Shown: one piece after another, positions 35,510 to 45,630 of the stretch
Layout: each line of letters opens with the position of its first letter
Numbering within the stretch: position 1 is the first letter of the stretch
Assembly: GCA_964059195.1 (NCBI GenBank)
Contig: CAXKWD010000005.1
Coordinates: 89,231,882 to 89,295,881 of the forward strand
Direction of reading: 5' to 3'
From: Ectobius pallidus
Lineage: Eukaryota; Arthropoda; Insecta; Blattodea; Ectobiidae
Length of the DNA stretch: 64,000 bases
Position numbers and translations under genes: made by a program
The notes under the pieces: generated by a model
Seen by the model: only the letters and a program-made list of their open reading frames with translations
Told to the model about the DNA's origin: nothing
Databases searched by the model: none

Positions 35510-36650
35510 ACATCAGCATGAATTTGTATTTTAGAAATCTTGTTAAGCTTTTTTTTTTGTGCTTTTCCTATTTATTTATTCAAAATATTATGCCCAGATC
35601 ATGAAATTTAACCTGCATATATTGGCACATTATTTAACTCTTTGACTGCTAATTCCATCAATTGACAGATTTCAGAAACTTGAAAGAAATGTGGATTCCA
35701 TCATTTGTTGGGATTGCACTTTCCATGCATTTTATTCGTGATTTTGTGAACTGACTGGATTTTATCGTTGTGTATATTCTTTTCAATCTTTCGATTTCTT
35801 TACCTACCGCTAGAATGTATTATTCTTTCATTTTCTTAGACACCATTTCATTGTTTAGTATAACTTGTTTAGCAGTGTGTTTGCCGTGTATTTTTCAATA
35901 GTAGACAAGGAAATGGCTCGCCATGGCTTGACAGATAATGAGATTCTGAATGATTCTAGTGAAAGTAAAGGTTATATATAAATTAAGGTGAATATGTTCA
36001 GATGTCGACCCTAATTGTTTTCAAGAAGTTGAGAAAGTTCATGTATATTTCCACCATAAGATACTATACTCTTCGGCGCTAGAAAACAGACATCAGGGTC
36101 ACTGGCTGCCATCAGCACCCCTTACCCCTTGAGTCTAAAAGTTTAGCACTATGTTGCCGATTTGCAGAACAGGTGCATCTTACACCCTCCACACTCTATC
36201 ATTCCAATACAATAAAACGGGTTCACTGCCCCCGTCATAACATTCCGAAAGAACTTAAAAGAGAGCTACTGTGCATCTTAAAATTATCAGTCTCCTGTCA
36301 GAAATCTTGGTGGTGTTTAGTGATTTTGTTAGAAGCGAATTTTCTCGACATGGATACTTTTTCGTTTCCTTTTAGTGTTGATTATTTTATTATTCATATA
36401 TCTTTAATATTTTGCCCAGATCATGAATTATGAATTTATAAAAAAATTATTTATACATTTTGGTATTCTATATTTTAATGTTTACGGCTTCGACATAGAT
36501 ATCTACAACTACAGGCCTATTGCTTCAAGAAAGGCTGTAAATCAAGTTTCGCTATTTAGTAAGTTAAACTATTTATGCTCTACTCACTTTTTATGTTTAT
36601 TTTGCTTTTGTACGCCACATATTCCGCAGTCAAAATGCAATCAATGGCAC
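35510..36650. other. No gene seen
   Basis: AT-rich sequence. It could equally be unspliced 3' UTR of the E2 gene. An 86-codon frame at 36173-36433 has no motif. Confidence 0.35.
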
Positions 36651-36654
36651 CAGG

Positions 36655-36875
36655 GGTGAGCTCTCACTGAAGGATATTTAGCCTGAGTATGCTATCCACA
36701 GGCCTACTGCAGGAGTTTTTAATATTCTACGGATGGTTTACCTGATACAGAACCTCTTTACTTCCCATCCGGAAAGTAGGCATATTCTCAAACATTTCAT
36801 TGCTTTTGACCGAGATGGAAATCACATACCTCAAGTCCAGAATTGGACATCTGACCACTGAGACCACTGAGAGTA
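36655..36875 (-). repeat. Possible tRNA-derived SINE
   Basis: On the minus strand TGGTCTCAGTGGTCAGATG looks like a polymerase III A box. About 35 bp on, GATTTCCATCTCGGTC is a degenerate B box. No flanking duplication was found, so this is tentative. Confidence 0.35.
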
Positions 36876-37634
36876 ATTTCAGTGTTTTCCTCCGATGAGT
36901 AATTTTAACTCAGTTGTAACATTTTATTTATTTTATCAATGTATTATTACTATTGCATTATATCTAGCATAATATGACCTTAGTAGGCCTAATACACTTG
37001 GAACAACATGTTAATGGTTATAGGCCTATATAATTTAATATTATAGATTCCTGATATAATCTAACATTAATCTTTCATTACACACATGAGATACTGTCTA
37101 CAAATTAATTAAAAGACTCAGTATAATTATATAAGTATATATCCGTTTTATTGCGAAGAAAAATAATGTTAAATTATGTGACATACAGAGAGAGCCAAAA
37201 GTTATTGAAAGATCCATAACCATGAATGAGTGGACTACTATTTTGCTATTGGGAATTTTGGCAAAGGAGTGTCCCCCTTTTCCCAGTGACAATACCATCA
37301 CATTGACATTGTTTGAGTCAAGTTTGAACTTGAGGCTTGTTTTCAGATGGTTAGAACTATAATTTTAAGTTAGTTGTCTCATTATGCATATATTTGCTAA
37401 AAAGTGTTATGTTAGATTATTTGTGATGTTATGTCGGTATTACAGTGTGACAAATTGCATTTCTTAGTAAACATAACTCCAAAATACACTATTCTTATCT
37501 AGAATATTGGTACAGTTTTATAGTTTGTTCATTCAACTCGTTTTTTATCACTTCTTTGTCATGTTTCTATATAACTGGAGGTAATGATTGCATTCATACT
37601 TTTAATATCATTTTACACCATTTAAGAGAGAAAA

Positions 37635-38947
37635 TTTCAAACTTTAAAACCATAGTAGTAGTAGTAAGTATTCTGCCTTCCGGCAGGTTTTCAAACTTGG
37701 TACGCGAATTTTGTTTTCCAAAACTGTCTATCCTCTGCTTCCTCCTTCAGCATCCAATATTTCCGCTTTTCCCTTAAATCGTCCAACAGCTGAATTCTTC
37801 TTCTTCCAAGTCTAGTTGTACCCTCCAATCTTCCTTCTACGACATCATGTAATAAGCAGTTCCTTCTGAGAATGTGCCCAACCCAGTTTTCTTTCCTCTG
37901 ACGAATTGTGTGTATGATTGACTTCTTCTCACCCACTCTACTCAGAACCTCTTCGTTTGTCACCATGTCCATCCACTTTATATTTTCTATCTGTCTCCAG
38001 CACCACATTTCAAAACTTTCTAAATATTTCTTCTCTAATTTCCTCAAAGTCCATGTCTCTGATCCATACAAAGCAATACTCCAAATATAACACTTCACCA
38101 GGTTTTTACATAGCTCTAGGTTCAGACTACTAGTTAGCAGAGTTCTCTTCTTCATAAATGCTTTCTTGGCCATGGCAATTCTTGATCTTATCTCCTTGGT
38201 GCAATAGGCATCTTTCGTCAGTACACTTCCTAAGTATTTGAACTGGTTCACGTTCTCTAATTCTTGATTTCCCATGATAATTTGAAGCGGCTCTTCTCTC
38301 TTCGATATCCTCATCACCTTCGATTTACCTATGTTGATTTCCATTCCATACTTTCTTCCTGTTTCCACCAGCCTGTCAATCATTCCTTGCAATATTTCTT
38401 GTTTCTTTGCCAGAATCACCAGGTCGTCCGCATATTTGATGGTGTTAATAGCGTATCCTCCTATCACAAAATCCCTAACTCCTTCTTAGGCTTCTTTTGC
38501 TAGCCAGTCTCCATAAAGGTTGAACAAGATGGGTGACAAACAACATCCTTGACGCACACCTCTTCCTATTTCTACACTGTTGGTCACTCCATGTTCTAGA
38601 CGCACTTTCACTTTTTGTCCCAGGTACAAATTGCGGATTAGTCTCCTGTCCTTCCAGTCAATGCCTATTTTTTTGAGTATGTCCATTAACTTTTCCCAGT
38701 TCACTCGGTCAAAAGCTATTTGCCAATCAATAAAGCAGACACACACTTCTTCGTTGACCGCTAAAACTCTCTCTGATATAATCCTTAGCATTCCAATTGC
38801 ATCTCTAGTTCCTTTTCAAACTTTAAAACCATAGTAGTAGTAGTAAGTATTCTGCCTTCCGGCAGGTTTTCAAACTTGGTACGCGAATTTTGTTTTCCAA
38901 AACTGTCTATCCTCTGCTTCCTCCTTCAGCATCCAATATTTCCGCTT
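37635..38947 (-). mobile_element. LINE tandem fragment with duplicated 3' ends
   Basis: A 5'-truncated minus-strand LINE runs from about 38813 down to its 3' end at 37635. The last 134 bp (37635-37768), including a (TAC)n/TAG run, recur identically at 38814-38947, just upstream of the truncated 5' end. This is the 3' end of one copy joined head-to-tail to the next. Confidence 0.85.
37691..38815 (-). pseudogene. Non-LTR reverse transcriptase, one in-frame stop
   Basis: The single minus-strand frame is broken by one TAA near 38488. The upstream part has CFIDWQIAFDRV (first catalytic Asp region) and RQGCCLSPILFNLY. The downstream part has IKYADDLVIL (catalytic YADD), INIGKSKVM, FKYLGSVLT, ALYGSETWTLRK and RRNCLLHD. 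These are reverse-transcriptase palm and thumb motifs of LINEs. The endonuclease and the N-terminal part of the RT are missing. The microsatellite-like 3' tail is reminiscent of RTE-type elements, but clade assignment needs a tree. Confidence 0.88.
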
Positions 38948-38949
38948 AT

Positions 38950-39232
38950 AATTATAAGAAAGTAAAACTGATATGTTTTAAGTTATAAATAACTTTCATA
39001 TTTAAAATTTTGATATACCGTGAAATTTGCTGCATTTTATGTAAGACTACTACAGAAATACTCTGTGCTCCAAGTATTAATAAACTTGGTTTTTTTAAAC
39101 TTTTAATGTAATAAATTGAATGTTTAAAAAATCAAGTTCTTATAATTTCATGTAACCCCATGTGGATTTTGAAGAAAACATGTCAGTAAGCTTTCCTGAG
39201 TAAAAGCCATATTCAGACTTCACAAAAATTAT
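38950..39232. other. No gene seen
   Basis: AT-rich spacer between the LINE and the Penelope insertion. Confidence 0.4.
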
Positions 39233-39339
39233 ATTAGTTGTAGCTATGTAAGCATATGAGTGGAGACTTAATACACTGAACTTCACTAAATATTTGTACT
39301 AACCTGGACCGGTTTCGGGATTACAACTTTACCCCATTT

Positions 39340-39822
39340 TCAACGTACTCCGACTGATGTTTGTGTATGGGCACCCTCCCGCGGACGTCCTGTGAACCTC
39401 CTGACCAGGTCATCTTCTGTTGGTATTTCAAAGTTCATTAGGTTATCTGCATTCTTCTGGATAAATATCTTCTCCCAGACTGTCAGTTCACTATGTCCGT
39501 GGGCGCACTTAACCAACTTAGGTTCTTGTTCAACTTCATGGTTCATGTTCCAGATATGGGCTGCTACTGCGGACTTTTCAATTTGTGCATATTTGATGTG
39601 TCTTTGGTGTTCCTTCATCCTGGTCTCTATATTTCTTTTTGTTTTGCCTATGTATTTTTGTGGACAGTTTTTGCAACTAAACTGGTAGATGCCCGATTTT
39701 TTCAGGTGTTGTACTCTCTCTATGTTGGTTGACCTTAACATATTTCCTAAACTGTATCTATTAACCGGGGCTAAGGTGATGTTGTGGTCTTTGAATATTT
39801 TCTTGAATTTTTTGTCCATTAT
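39340..39822 (-). pseudogene. Penelope-like GIY-YIG endonuclease fragment, left arm
   Basis: The frame from MDKKFKKIF onward contains KSGIYQFSCKNCPQKYIGKT, then RNIETRMKEHQRH and HIWNMNHE, ending at TSVGVR. GIY...YIG with a downstream Arg and the CxxC just before YIG match the C-terminal endonuclease of Penelope-like elements, which nicks target DNA for retrotransposition. The reverse-transcriptase domain that should precede it is missing. It is a 5'-truncated copy, identical in translation to the right arm. Confidence 0.85.
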
Positions 39823-39937
39823 TGGGTGGTAGGTGATTTTCCTGTATGTAGATTTCTGCTCTACATACAGGAAAATCACCTACCACCCAGATTATGTAGA
39901 TTTCTGCTCTACATACAGGAAAATCACCTACCACCCA

Positions 39938-40420
39938 ATAATGGACAAAAAATTCAAGAAAATATTCAAAGACCACAACATCACCTTAGCCCCGGTTAAT
40001 AGATACAGTTTAGGAAATATGTTAAGGTCAACCAACATAGAGAGAGTACAACACCTGAAAAAATCGGGCATCTACCAGTTTAGTTGCAAAAACTGTCCAC
40101 AAAAATACATAGGCAAAACAAAAAGAAATATAGAGACCAGGATGAAGGAACACCAAAGACACATCAAATATGCACAAATTGAAAAGTCCGCAGTAGCAGC
40201 CCATATCTGGAACATGAACCATGAAGTTGAACAAGAACCTAAGTTGGTTAAGTGCGCCCACGGACATAGTGAACTGACAGTCTGGGAGAAGATATTTATC
40301 CAGAAGAATGCAGATAACCTAATGAACTTTGAAATACCAACAGAAGATGACCTGGTCAGGAGGTTCACAGGACGTCCGCGGGAGGGTGCCCATACACAAA
40401 CATCAGTCGGAGTACGTTGA
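39938..40420 (+). pseudogene. Penelope-like GIY-YIG endonuclease fragment, right arm
   Basis: Same protein segment as the left arm on the opposite strand, with GIYQFSCKNC, KYIGKT, the catalytic-type Arg in ETRMKEH, and the same stop. The frame is open upstream through the spacer (from 39833), but this reflects the palindrome rather than a natural start. Confidence 0.85.
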
Positions 40421-40567
40421 AAATGGGGTAAAGTTGTAATCCCGAAACCGGTCCAGGTTAGTACAAATATTTAGTGAAGTTCAGTGTATTAAGTCTCCAC
40501 TCATATGCTTACATATTTAATAACTTCACTGTGTAAACTTCCTTCATTAATTAAATTAGTTGTAGCT

Positions 40568-40800
40568 GTTACATAGTAGTACAATTCATTCTCACTGAGA
40601 CTTGTACAAGTGCACTTTTATGTGTTGCTCAATTTCAGGCACCGTGAAACCTTGGTTACAATATTTTTGTTTTGTTTGTTATGATATATAGGTATTTATT
40701 ATTAAATGAGAAATTTCCTCAAAACAGAGGTTTGTCTCCAACCAAACAAATACATCAGTCAAGCACTATCACATAACTCAACCTGACACACAAAATATGA
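40568..40800. other. No gene seen
   Basis: Short AT-rich spacer between retroelements. Confidence 0.4.
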
Positions 40801-40809
40801 TACCACCAT

Positions 40810-41601
40810 TCAGAACTCTACACTGCTCACTACATTTCGCCACTTATCCCTGTCTTGTACATCTTCCTCCACTAAACCAAATCTTTCCATTGACATGTGT
40901 ACATTCTGTATCCAGGTAGTAGGAGGTCGTCCTCTTCCTCTTCTTCTCTTACTTTGCCATTCCTGTACGATTCTAGGTATTCTTTCTTCTCCCATTCTAC
41001 GTACATGTCCATACCATCGAAGTCGTTTCCTTTCAATTGTGACTGCACTCTCTTCTTCTACTTCCATAATACGTCGTATTTCCGTATTCCTAATCCTATC
41101 TTTCCTAGATATCCTGGCAGACCGTCTCCAGAAGTCCATTTCCAGTGCGTTCAATCTGTTAACCTGTTTTTTATTTAATGTCCATGTTTCTGCTCCGTAG
41201 AAGACTATACTCTGTAGTATGGTTTTGAATATTTTCGTTTTTGTACTATTGATTATATTTCTACTCCATAAAATTGAATTTAACATTCCTATTATTTTCT
41301 TTCCACTAGTAATCTTTTGATTAATATCCATATTTGATGTCCCCTCTATTTCCAGAATTGAACCCAGGTATCGAAAATTTTGCACTTTTTTAATCCGTCT
41401 CCCATCAATGTATAGCTCATCTAGATCATTCGTCAAATATTCTGTCTTATCATAGTTTATCTTCAGTCCCCACCTTTGATATTCCATTGACAACTGACGA
41501 CATACATAATTGGCATCTTCTCCATCCTGCGTTACTATTACCTGGTCATCTGCAAACAACAGGTGGTTTAAATATATTTCTTCAGATACCTCCAATCCCA
41601 T
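40810..41601 (-). CDS. LINE reverse-transcriptase C-terminal fragment, open frame
   Basis: A 263-codon frame without stops. It starts inside the RT domain with HLLFADDQVIV (catalytic FADD box), continues with LKINYDKTEYL, FRYLGSILE, VFYGAETWTLNK and RWYGHVRRM, and ends with a basic RRRGRGRPPTTW segment. This C-terminal arrangement is common in insect LINEs of the endonuclease/RT type. It is 5'-truncated at about 41620, so it is not functional alone, but the absence of stops suggests a fairly recent insertion. It differs from the LINE at 37635-38947. Confidence 0.88.
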   Translation of the reverse strand: MGLEVSEEIYLNHLLFADDQVIVTQDGEDANYVCRQLSMEYQRWGLKINYDKTEYLTNDLDELYIDGRRIKKVQNFRYLGSILEIEGTSNMDINQKITSGKKIIGMLNSILWSRNIINSTKTKIFKTILQSIVFYGAETWTLNKKQVNRLNALEMDFWRRSARISRKDRIRNTEIRRIMEVEEESAVTIERKRLRWYGHVRRMGEERIPRIVQEWQSKRRRGRGRPPTTWIQNVHMSMERFGLVEEDVQDRDKWRNVVSSVEF

Positions 41602-41848
41602 CCTTTTGATATATAGGTAGGGAACTTATTTTACGGTGGATAACAATTTTGGTACAAAACTTGGGTTAATGTTGGTGTTATTTTACATTAAAACAAATAG
41701 ATTTACAGCACATGTGGTGCAAAATATTGCATATTTGTGCAATAAATGTCGAATCCTCTTGGATTTTAAGCCTTTCATTTTGTATATTTCAACAGTTTTT
41801 ATCAGTTGACTATTAACACTTGTCTGTAGTGTTGATAAGGTTGTACAG

Positions 41849-41950
41849 TCAAACCTCTCTATAACGATAAACCCGCATATAGAAATATTTTTGTTTGGTA
41901 CCTGCGAATTTCCTCAGCCATTTCATAATTACGGGTGGGGCATTCTAGCA
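41849..41950 (+). mobile_element. Tigger/pogo-type terminal fragment
   Basis: CAGTCAAACCTCTCTATAAC resembles a pogo/Tigger left terminus. No matching right end was found nearby, so it is a solo fragment. Confidence 0.4.
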
Positions 41951-41959
41951 TATTACGAC

Positions 41960-42397
41960 AACTACTTTTGTTCATTACATGTCATAAATAATGAATTTGA
42001 ACTGGTTCTGCACATTCTGTAAAATCTACCATGCCTTCTCCTCCATACAACATGGAAAGCATTATTTAAAATTTATTTTATATTTTAAAATTTATTTTAA
42101 TATTTAAAATTTGTATTTCAAAATCTATTACGGGTGGGACATAATTTGGACAATGATTTTAATGATGCAAAACAAAAGTTCATTTGCTGTTCTGCTATTA
42201 ATGTTAGAGTGTTAATGTTATTATTAATGAAGGTATGAGGAATTAACAATTATTATAAACTGTTTCAAGATTGTCACAACGTTTATTTAAATCTTACAAT
42301 AATATTTAACAAAACTATCACCATTATTGATGGGACAAGAAGTAACTTTTTGCTACTTTACATAGTAATTAACCACACATAGCTTTTGAAGTTAATC
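41960..42397. other. No gene seen
   Basis: AT-rich, with local TTTAAAATTTATTTTA repeats at about 42065-42120. Confidence 0.4.
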
Positions 42398-42410
42398 TTA
42401 TACCATATTG

Positions 42411-42926
42411 TAAAAACTGTTCTCGGGTTTCCAGTCGGGTAGTTATTGAAGTACATTCTGAGCTTTCGGCGACTGTCTGCGTCGTCATCTTCGGAGAAGT
42501 GAGATCCAGAGGTTGTGGTGTTGTATATATACCCATGGCAGGACTAGTCAGATGCAGTCGTGGATCCTGATTGGTCGGTGGAAGTAAACGATCTCTCCCT
42601 CCGTGATTGGAGCAGAGAAATAGCAGGTTGCCAGGAAGCGGCCAAGGAGGGTTCCAATTGGCCGCTTCCTGGCAACCTGCTATTTCTCTGCTCCAATCAC
42701 GGAGGGAGAGATCGTTTACTTCCACCGACCAATCAGGATCCACGACTGCATCTGACTAGTCCTGCCATGGGTATATATACAACACCACAACCTCTGGATC
42801 TCACTTCTCCAAAGATAACGACGCAGACAGTCGCCGAAAGCTCAGAATGTACTTCAATAACTACCCGACTGGAAACCCGAGAACAGTTTTTACATTGTAT
42901 TCGTCGGGAGAACCTTCAAAGTTTTA
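42411..42926. mobile_element. Second palindromic Penelope-like insertion
   Basis: The arms 42409-42645 and 42658-42894 (237 bp) are inverted around a 12-bp spacer with few mismatches. A one-sided 32-bp tail (42895-42926) follows the right arm, and the 13-bp direct repeat TTATACCATATTG flanks it (42398-42410, 42927-42939). The outer arm words (CCGAAAGCTCAGAATG, ACTGGAAACCCGAGAAC) are of a type I associate with Penelope-like terminal regions, and related words occur at 491-545. Each arm contains a hammerhead-like core. The open frames on both strands are palindrome shadows. Confidence 0.8.
42440..42515 (-). ncRNA. Degenerate hammerhead ribozyme-like motif
   Basis: On the minus strand CTTCT is followed by CCGAAGA (consensus CUGANGA, with C for U4), a stem II GACGAC/GTCGCC with one mismatch, then CGAAAGCTC, where AGCU can form a minimal stem III with the cleavage C after it. 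AGAA can pair with TTCT as stem I. The right-arm copy (about 42800-42850) is more damaged. Minimal hammerheads are known in Penelope-like elements. Activity is unlikely given the core change. Confidence 0.4.
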
Positions 42927-42939
42927 TTATACCATATTG

Positions 42940-43440
42940 TTGATCAATTCTGACCAGAGCTCTGATCACCCATTAGCATAGATTGTCGTTTGTGCAACAA
43001 GATTGTAACTGATCGTCGATCTAATTTCGGTTAAACTCCCGTCAATCTCTGATCACAATTGATTTGCTTTTCTGCAACTGGCATTAAGTGTTGTCCATTC
43101 ATCTTTCAGTAAAGAAACAAGTACATCTGCCTAGAGAGATACACAAATAATGTGGCAGAGTGAGACAAATATTCTACTTTCTCAGTGGTGTAACTGAAGC
43201 CTGCAGAAAGGCCCTGAGGTCCTAGGGGGCCCAAAATGAAAACTGGAAAAATGGAATGTAAATAGGTTTTCATAATGGGGAAAAACTTGCAAAGCTGTAA
43301 AAAGGGAAATAAGACTTCGTAACTTTCAGTGATCACGCTGTTACATGTCAACTATCATCAAATTGAGTATTGAAAAATTCAAGTTTAAAATAATATACCA
43401 CCAGCCTATTGTTTATCTCTGCGCCACGCCTCTGACAATG
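42940..43440. other. No gene seen
   Basis: Spacer without recognisable features. Confidence 0.4.
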
Positions 43441-43449
43441 CATATTACC

Positions 43450-43535
43450 CTTCTGCTATTATAACCGTTTTCCCCAGCCAACTTGAAAATTTCTTCCTTT
43501 TCCCTCCTCAGATCCTCTGGGTTATTACACATAGT
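43450..43535 (-). pseudogene. Inverted fragment of the adjacent Penelope-like element
   Basis: The minus strand encodes NNPEDLRREKEEIFKLAGEN and GYNSRR, nearly identical to the plus-strand protein at about 45628-45702. It lies just upstream of the element's reverse transcriptase in opposite orientation. Sequence on either side diverges. Confidence 0.8.
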
Positions 43536-43638
43536 CTCACTGTATCCTAGTATACCCCGCGCCCTAGCGGGAGAATTTCTTTTTAAATGGTTAACGGAAC
43601 TGGAAGTCGGAAGTGTTGTTGCCAACTAATACTGGAAA

Positions 43639-43797
43639 TTGTATGAGGTGTGCACTGAGCATAATGTTTTCCAGTTCAATGGAATCATTTATAAACAAAA
43701 TGAGGGCCTTGCGATGGGTAACCCGGTGTCCGGGATAGTTTCGGACATTTTCATGCATTTTATTGAAAGGTTGATTTTGGACAAATATGTTGATAAC
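43639..43797 (+). pseudogene. Penelope-like reverse transcriptase, part 1
   Basis: VFQFNGIIYKQNEGLAMGNP followed by VSGIVSDIFMHFIERLIL. GLAMGNPVSG is the RT motif corresponding to the usual (P)MGSPLS loop. The frame stops being coding exactly at the hAT insertion point and resumes at 45320. Confidence 0.85.
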
Positions 43798-45311
43798 CAG
43801 GGCCCGGATTCTAATGACATGTCATCTTTTTATTGATGCTGCATAGACATTGCTAACTTGTAGATAAATCCTAATCATGGCCTCTAGATTATAGGAATAC
43901 ATTTTTATTAGGTAATTTTTTGTCATTTTATGCAATTTTATATTTTTAAGGCATTTACTTCAAATTTAGGTAATTATTTTGTCATTTTTGTGTCATTTCC
44001 TTCCTTATTTAGTAATTTTCATGTATTTACATTGAGTGTATTGACTTTTTTCGTCGCTAGAGGTGCTGTCTTTGAAGTGTTGTTTAATGCAAGAAGGAAA
44101 AATTCGGCGTTAAGTGTTGTCATGTCTCTGTCGGAAATGAGAATCAAAGAAACGCAATAATTTTGTATTATATTACTATTGTTATTAGAGACTTGGCACC
44201 AGAGTCTGCCACCTGCTTGGATTTGAGAGTGCAAATTACTGTTTACCCTCAATTAAACAACAATATAATCCGGCAGACCACAAAAGGATATGCCGAATTT
44301 TGCTCGCCAGTGCCTCAGTGCCAGTACAGTATAAATTTCCGTGCGAAAAGAACATTCACAACATTACAGTTATTTACAGTTTTCACAATCTACTCTTATA
44401 CAATTCAACGGCCCTAAATAGCGTGCTTGCTCGCTCGCTCGCCCGCTTCGTGAGACATCGGGTATACTCGGCGATGTTCGTCTCTTGCAGTGTAAACTTT
44501 CATGACGACTACAAAATTAGTAATACCGTTTCTTTATTATATAAGGCCTGAGTGAAATGAACACAATGAACAAATATTCTAATTTTATTTTTTACTTACA
44601 ATTTTCATAGCTCTGAACCACAAACATTTTTAATACACTGCCAGTGTAAATTTCTTTAAAATCCTGGAGTCAATTAATAATGGCGGGTGAAGCCGAGGGC
44701 ATCAGGTTTAATATATTGATAGTTTAATTCTCGAAGTATCGCGGACAGTAAAAATCCAAATCAATCACTCCTTCTCTTGAAAAATTATATAATTTCTGAA
44801 AATTACACTGAATTTATCAAATAAAATTCACATCACCTTCATCTGTCAACAAACAGTTGAGAAACAATACGTATTATCCACCGCCGTCTCGAGAATTACG
44901 CACGAGAATTATACAGTTTAGAAGGCAGTGGTTCACAGTTATCTTTGGAACTGCATAATCGAATCTGAGATAGTTTTCCCAGGTGGCGATTTCTAATCGT
45001 GGAATGTACTCTAAAGCCGGAATTTTAGCTGTTTCATTAATTATTAATGGTTTAGTTTAAGAATGATTCGTGTGCAAGTGTTAATAAATATAATGCTTTA
45101 ATAATTATTATAGGCCTACTATTAATTTTTAATTTTTCAATTAATTATCGTGGGCGAAGCTGCGGGCACCTCCTAGTTATGTACAAACTAGTATAAATAA
45201 AATATCAGTTTTTAGGTCATTTTTTATAATTATTGTCATTTTCTTTAAAATTTAGGGTCATTTTATAGGTCATTTTTCAAACGATTTTAAGTCATTAGAA
45301 TCCGGGCCCTG
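43798..45311. mobile_element. 1.5-kb hAT MITE, CAGGGCCCGGATT family, copy 2
   Basis: The ends CAGGGCCCGGATTC and GAATCCGGGCCCTG are perfect inverted repeats. Perfect 8-bp duplications TTGATAAC lie at 43790-43797 and 45312-45319. Removing the element and one duplication restores the Penelope reading frame across the join. Relative to copy 1 (710 bp) it has about 800 extra bases at about 44380-45172. Part of that resembles, inverted, the GCCCGxGGCTTCGCCC repeat seen at 55811. Confidence 0.93.
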
Positions 45312-45319
45312 TTGATAAC

Positions 45320-45630
45320 ATATCCACGTACTTGAGGTACGTGGACGATGTTTTGGTCGTGTCAAAGAATGACATTTCTGACCAAATATTAGAAGATTTT
45401 TGACGGCTTCCATGACAGGGTAAAATTTACCATTGAGAAACCACTCAATAAATGCTTAAATTTTCTGGACCTCAGAATTATTTTAGACAGCCCCAAGATC
45501 AGGGTGGGTATATACAGGAAACCCAATAAGGGAAGGCTATACATACACAAGAGGTCCACTCACCATCCTAGAACCAAAGACAACGCCTGGTGTAATTTCG
45601 CAACTAGGGCCATCAAATTGTGAAATAACC
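45320..45630 (+). pseudogene. Penelope-like reverse transcriptase, part 2
   Basis: It resumes with STYLRYVDDVLVVSKND, the catalytic YVDD box. A frameshift near 45402 is followed by FTIEKPLNKCLNFLDLRI and YRKPNKGRLYIHKRSTHHP, then a stop near 45620. This order (RT palm, then the YRKP segment) is typical of Penelope-like RTs. Confidence 0.85.

Larger units (their letters stand above)
39246..40554. mobile_element. Palindromic Penelope-like element insertion
   Basis: The arms 39245-39852 and 39908-40515 (608 bp each) are inverted around a 55-bp spacer. They keep register throughout, and the open frames in the two arms translate identically. A one-sided 39-bp tail (40516-40554) follows the right arm. 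The 13-bp direct repeat ATTAGTTGTAGCT flanks the whole (39233-39245, 40555-40567). Each arm encodes the GIY-YIG endonuclease end of a Penelope-like protein. The reverse transcriptase is absent from both. The spacer contains a second copy of about 45 bp of adjacent arm sequence. Confidence 0.92.

Noticed and set aside
37908..38834. Several plus-strand frames across the LINE
   Set aside because: The minus strand carries the clear reverse-transcriptase motifs.
39392..40368. 98- and 79-codon frames antisense to the Penelope endonuclease, in both arms
   Set aside because: They are shadows of the real coding strand, duplicated by the palindrome.
42369..42943. 124- and 127-codon frames with the same protein on both strands
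   Set aside because: They run through the arms of a palindrome and correspond to non-coding terminal sequence.
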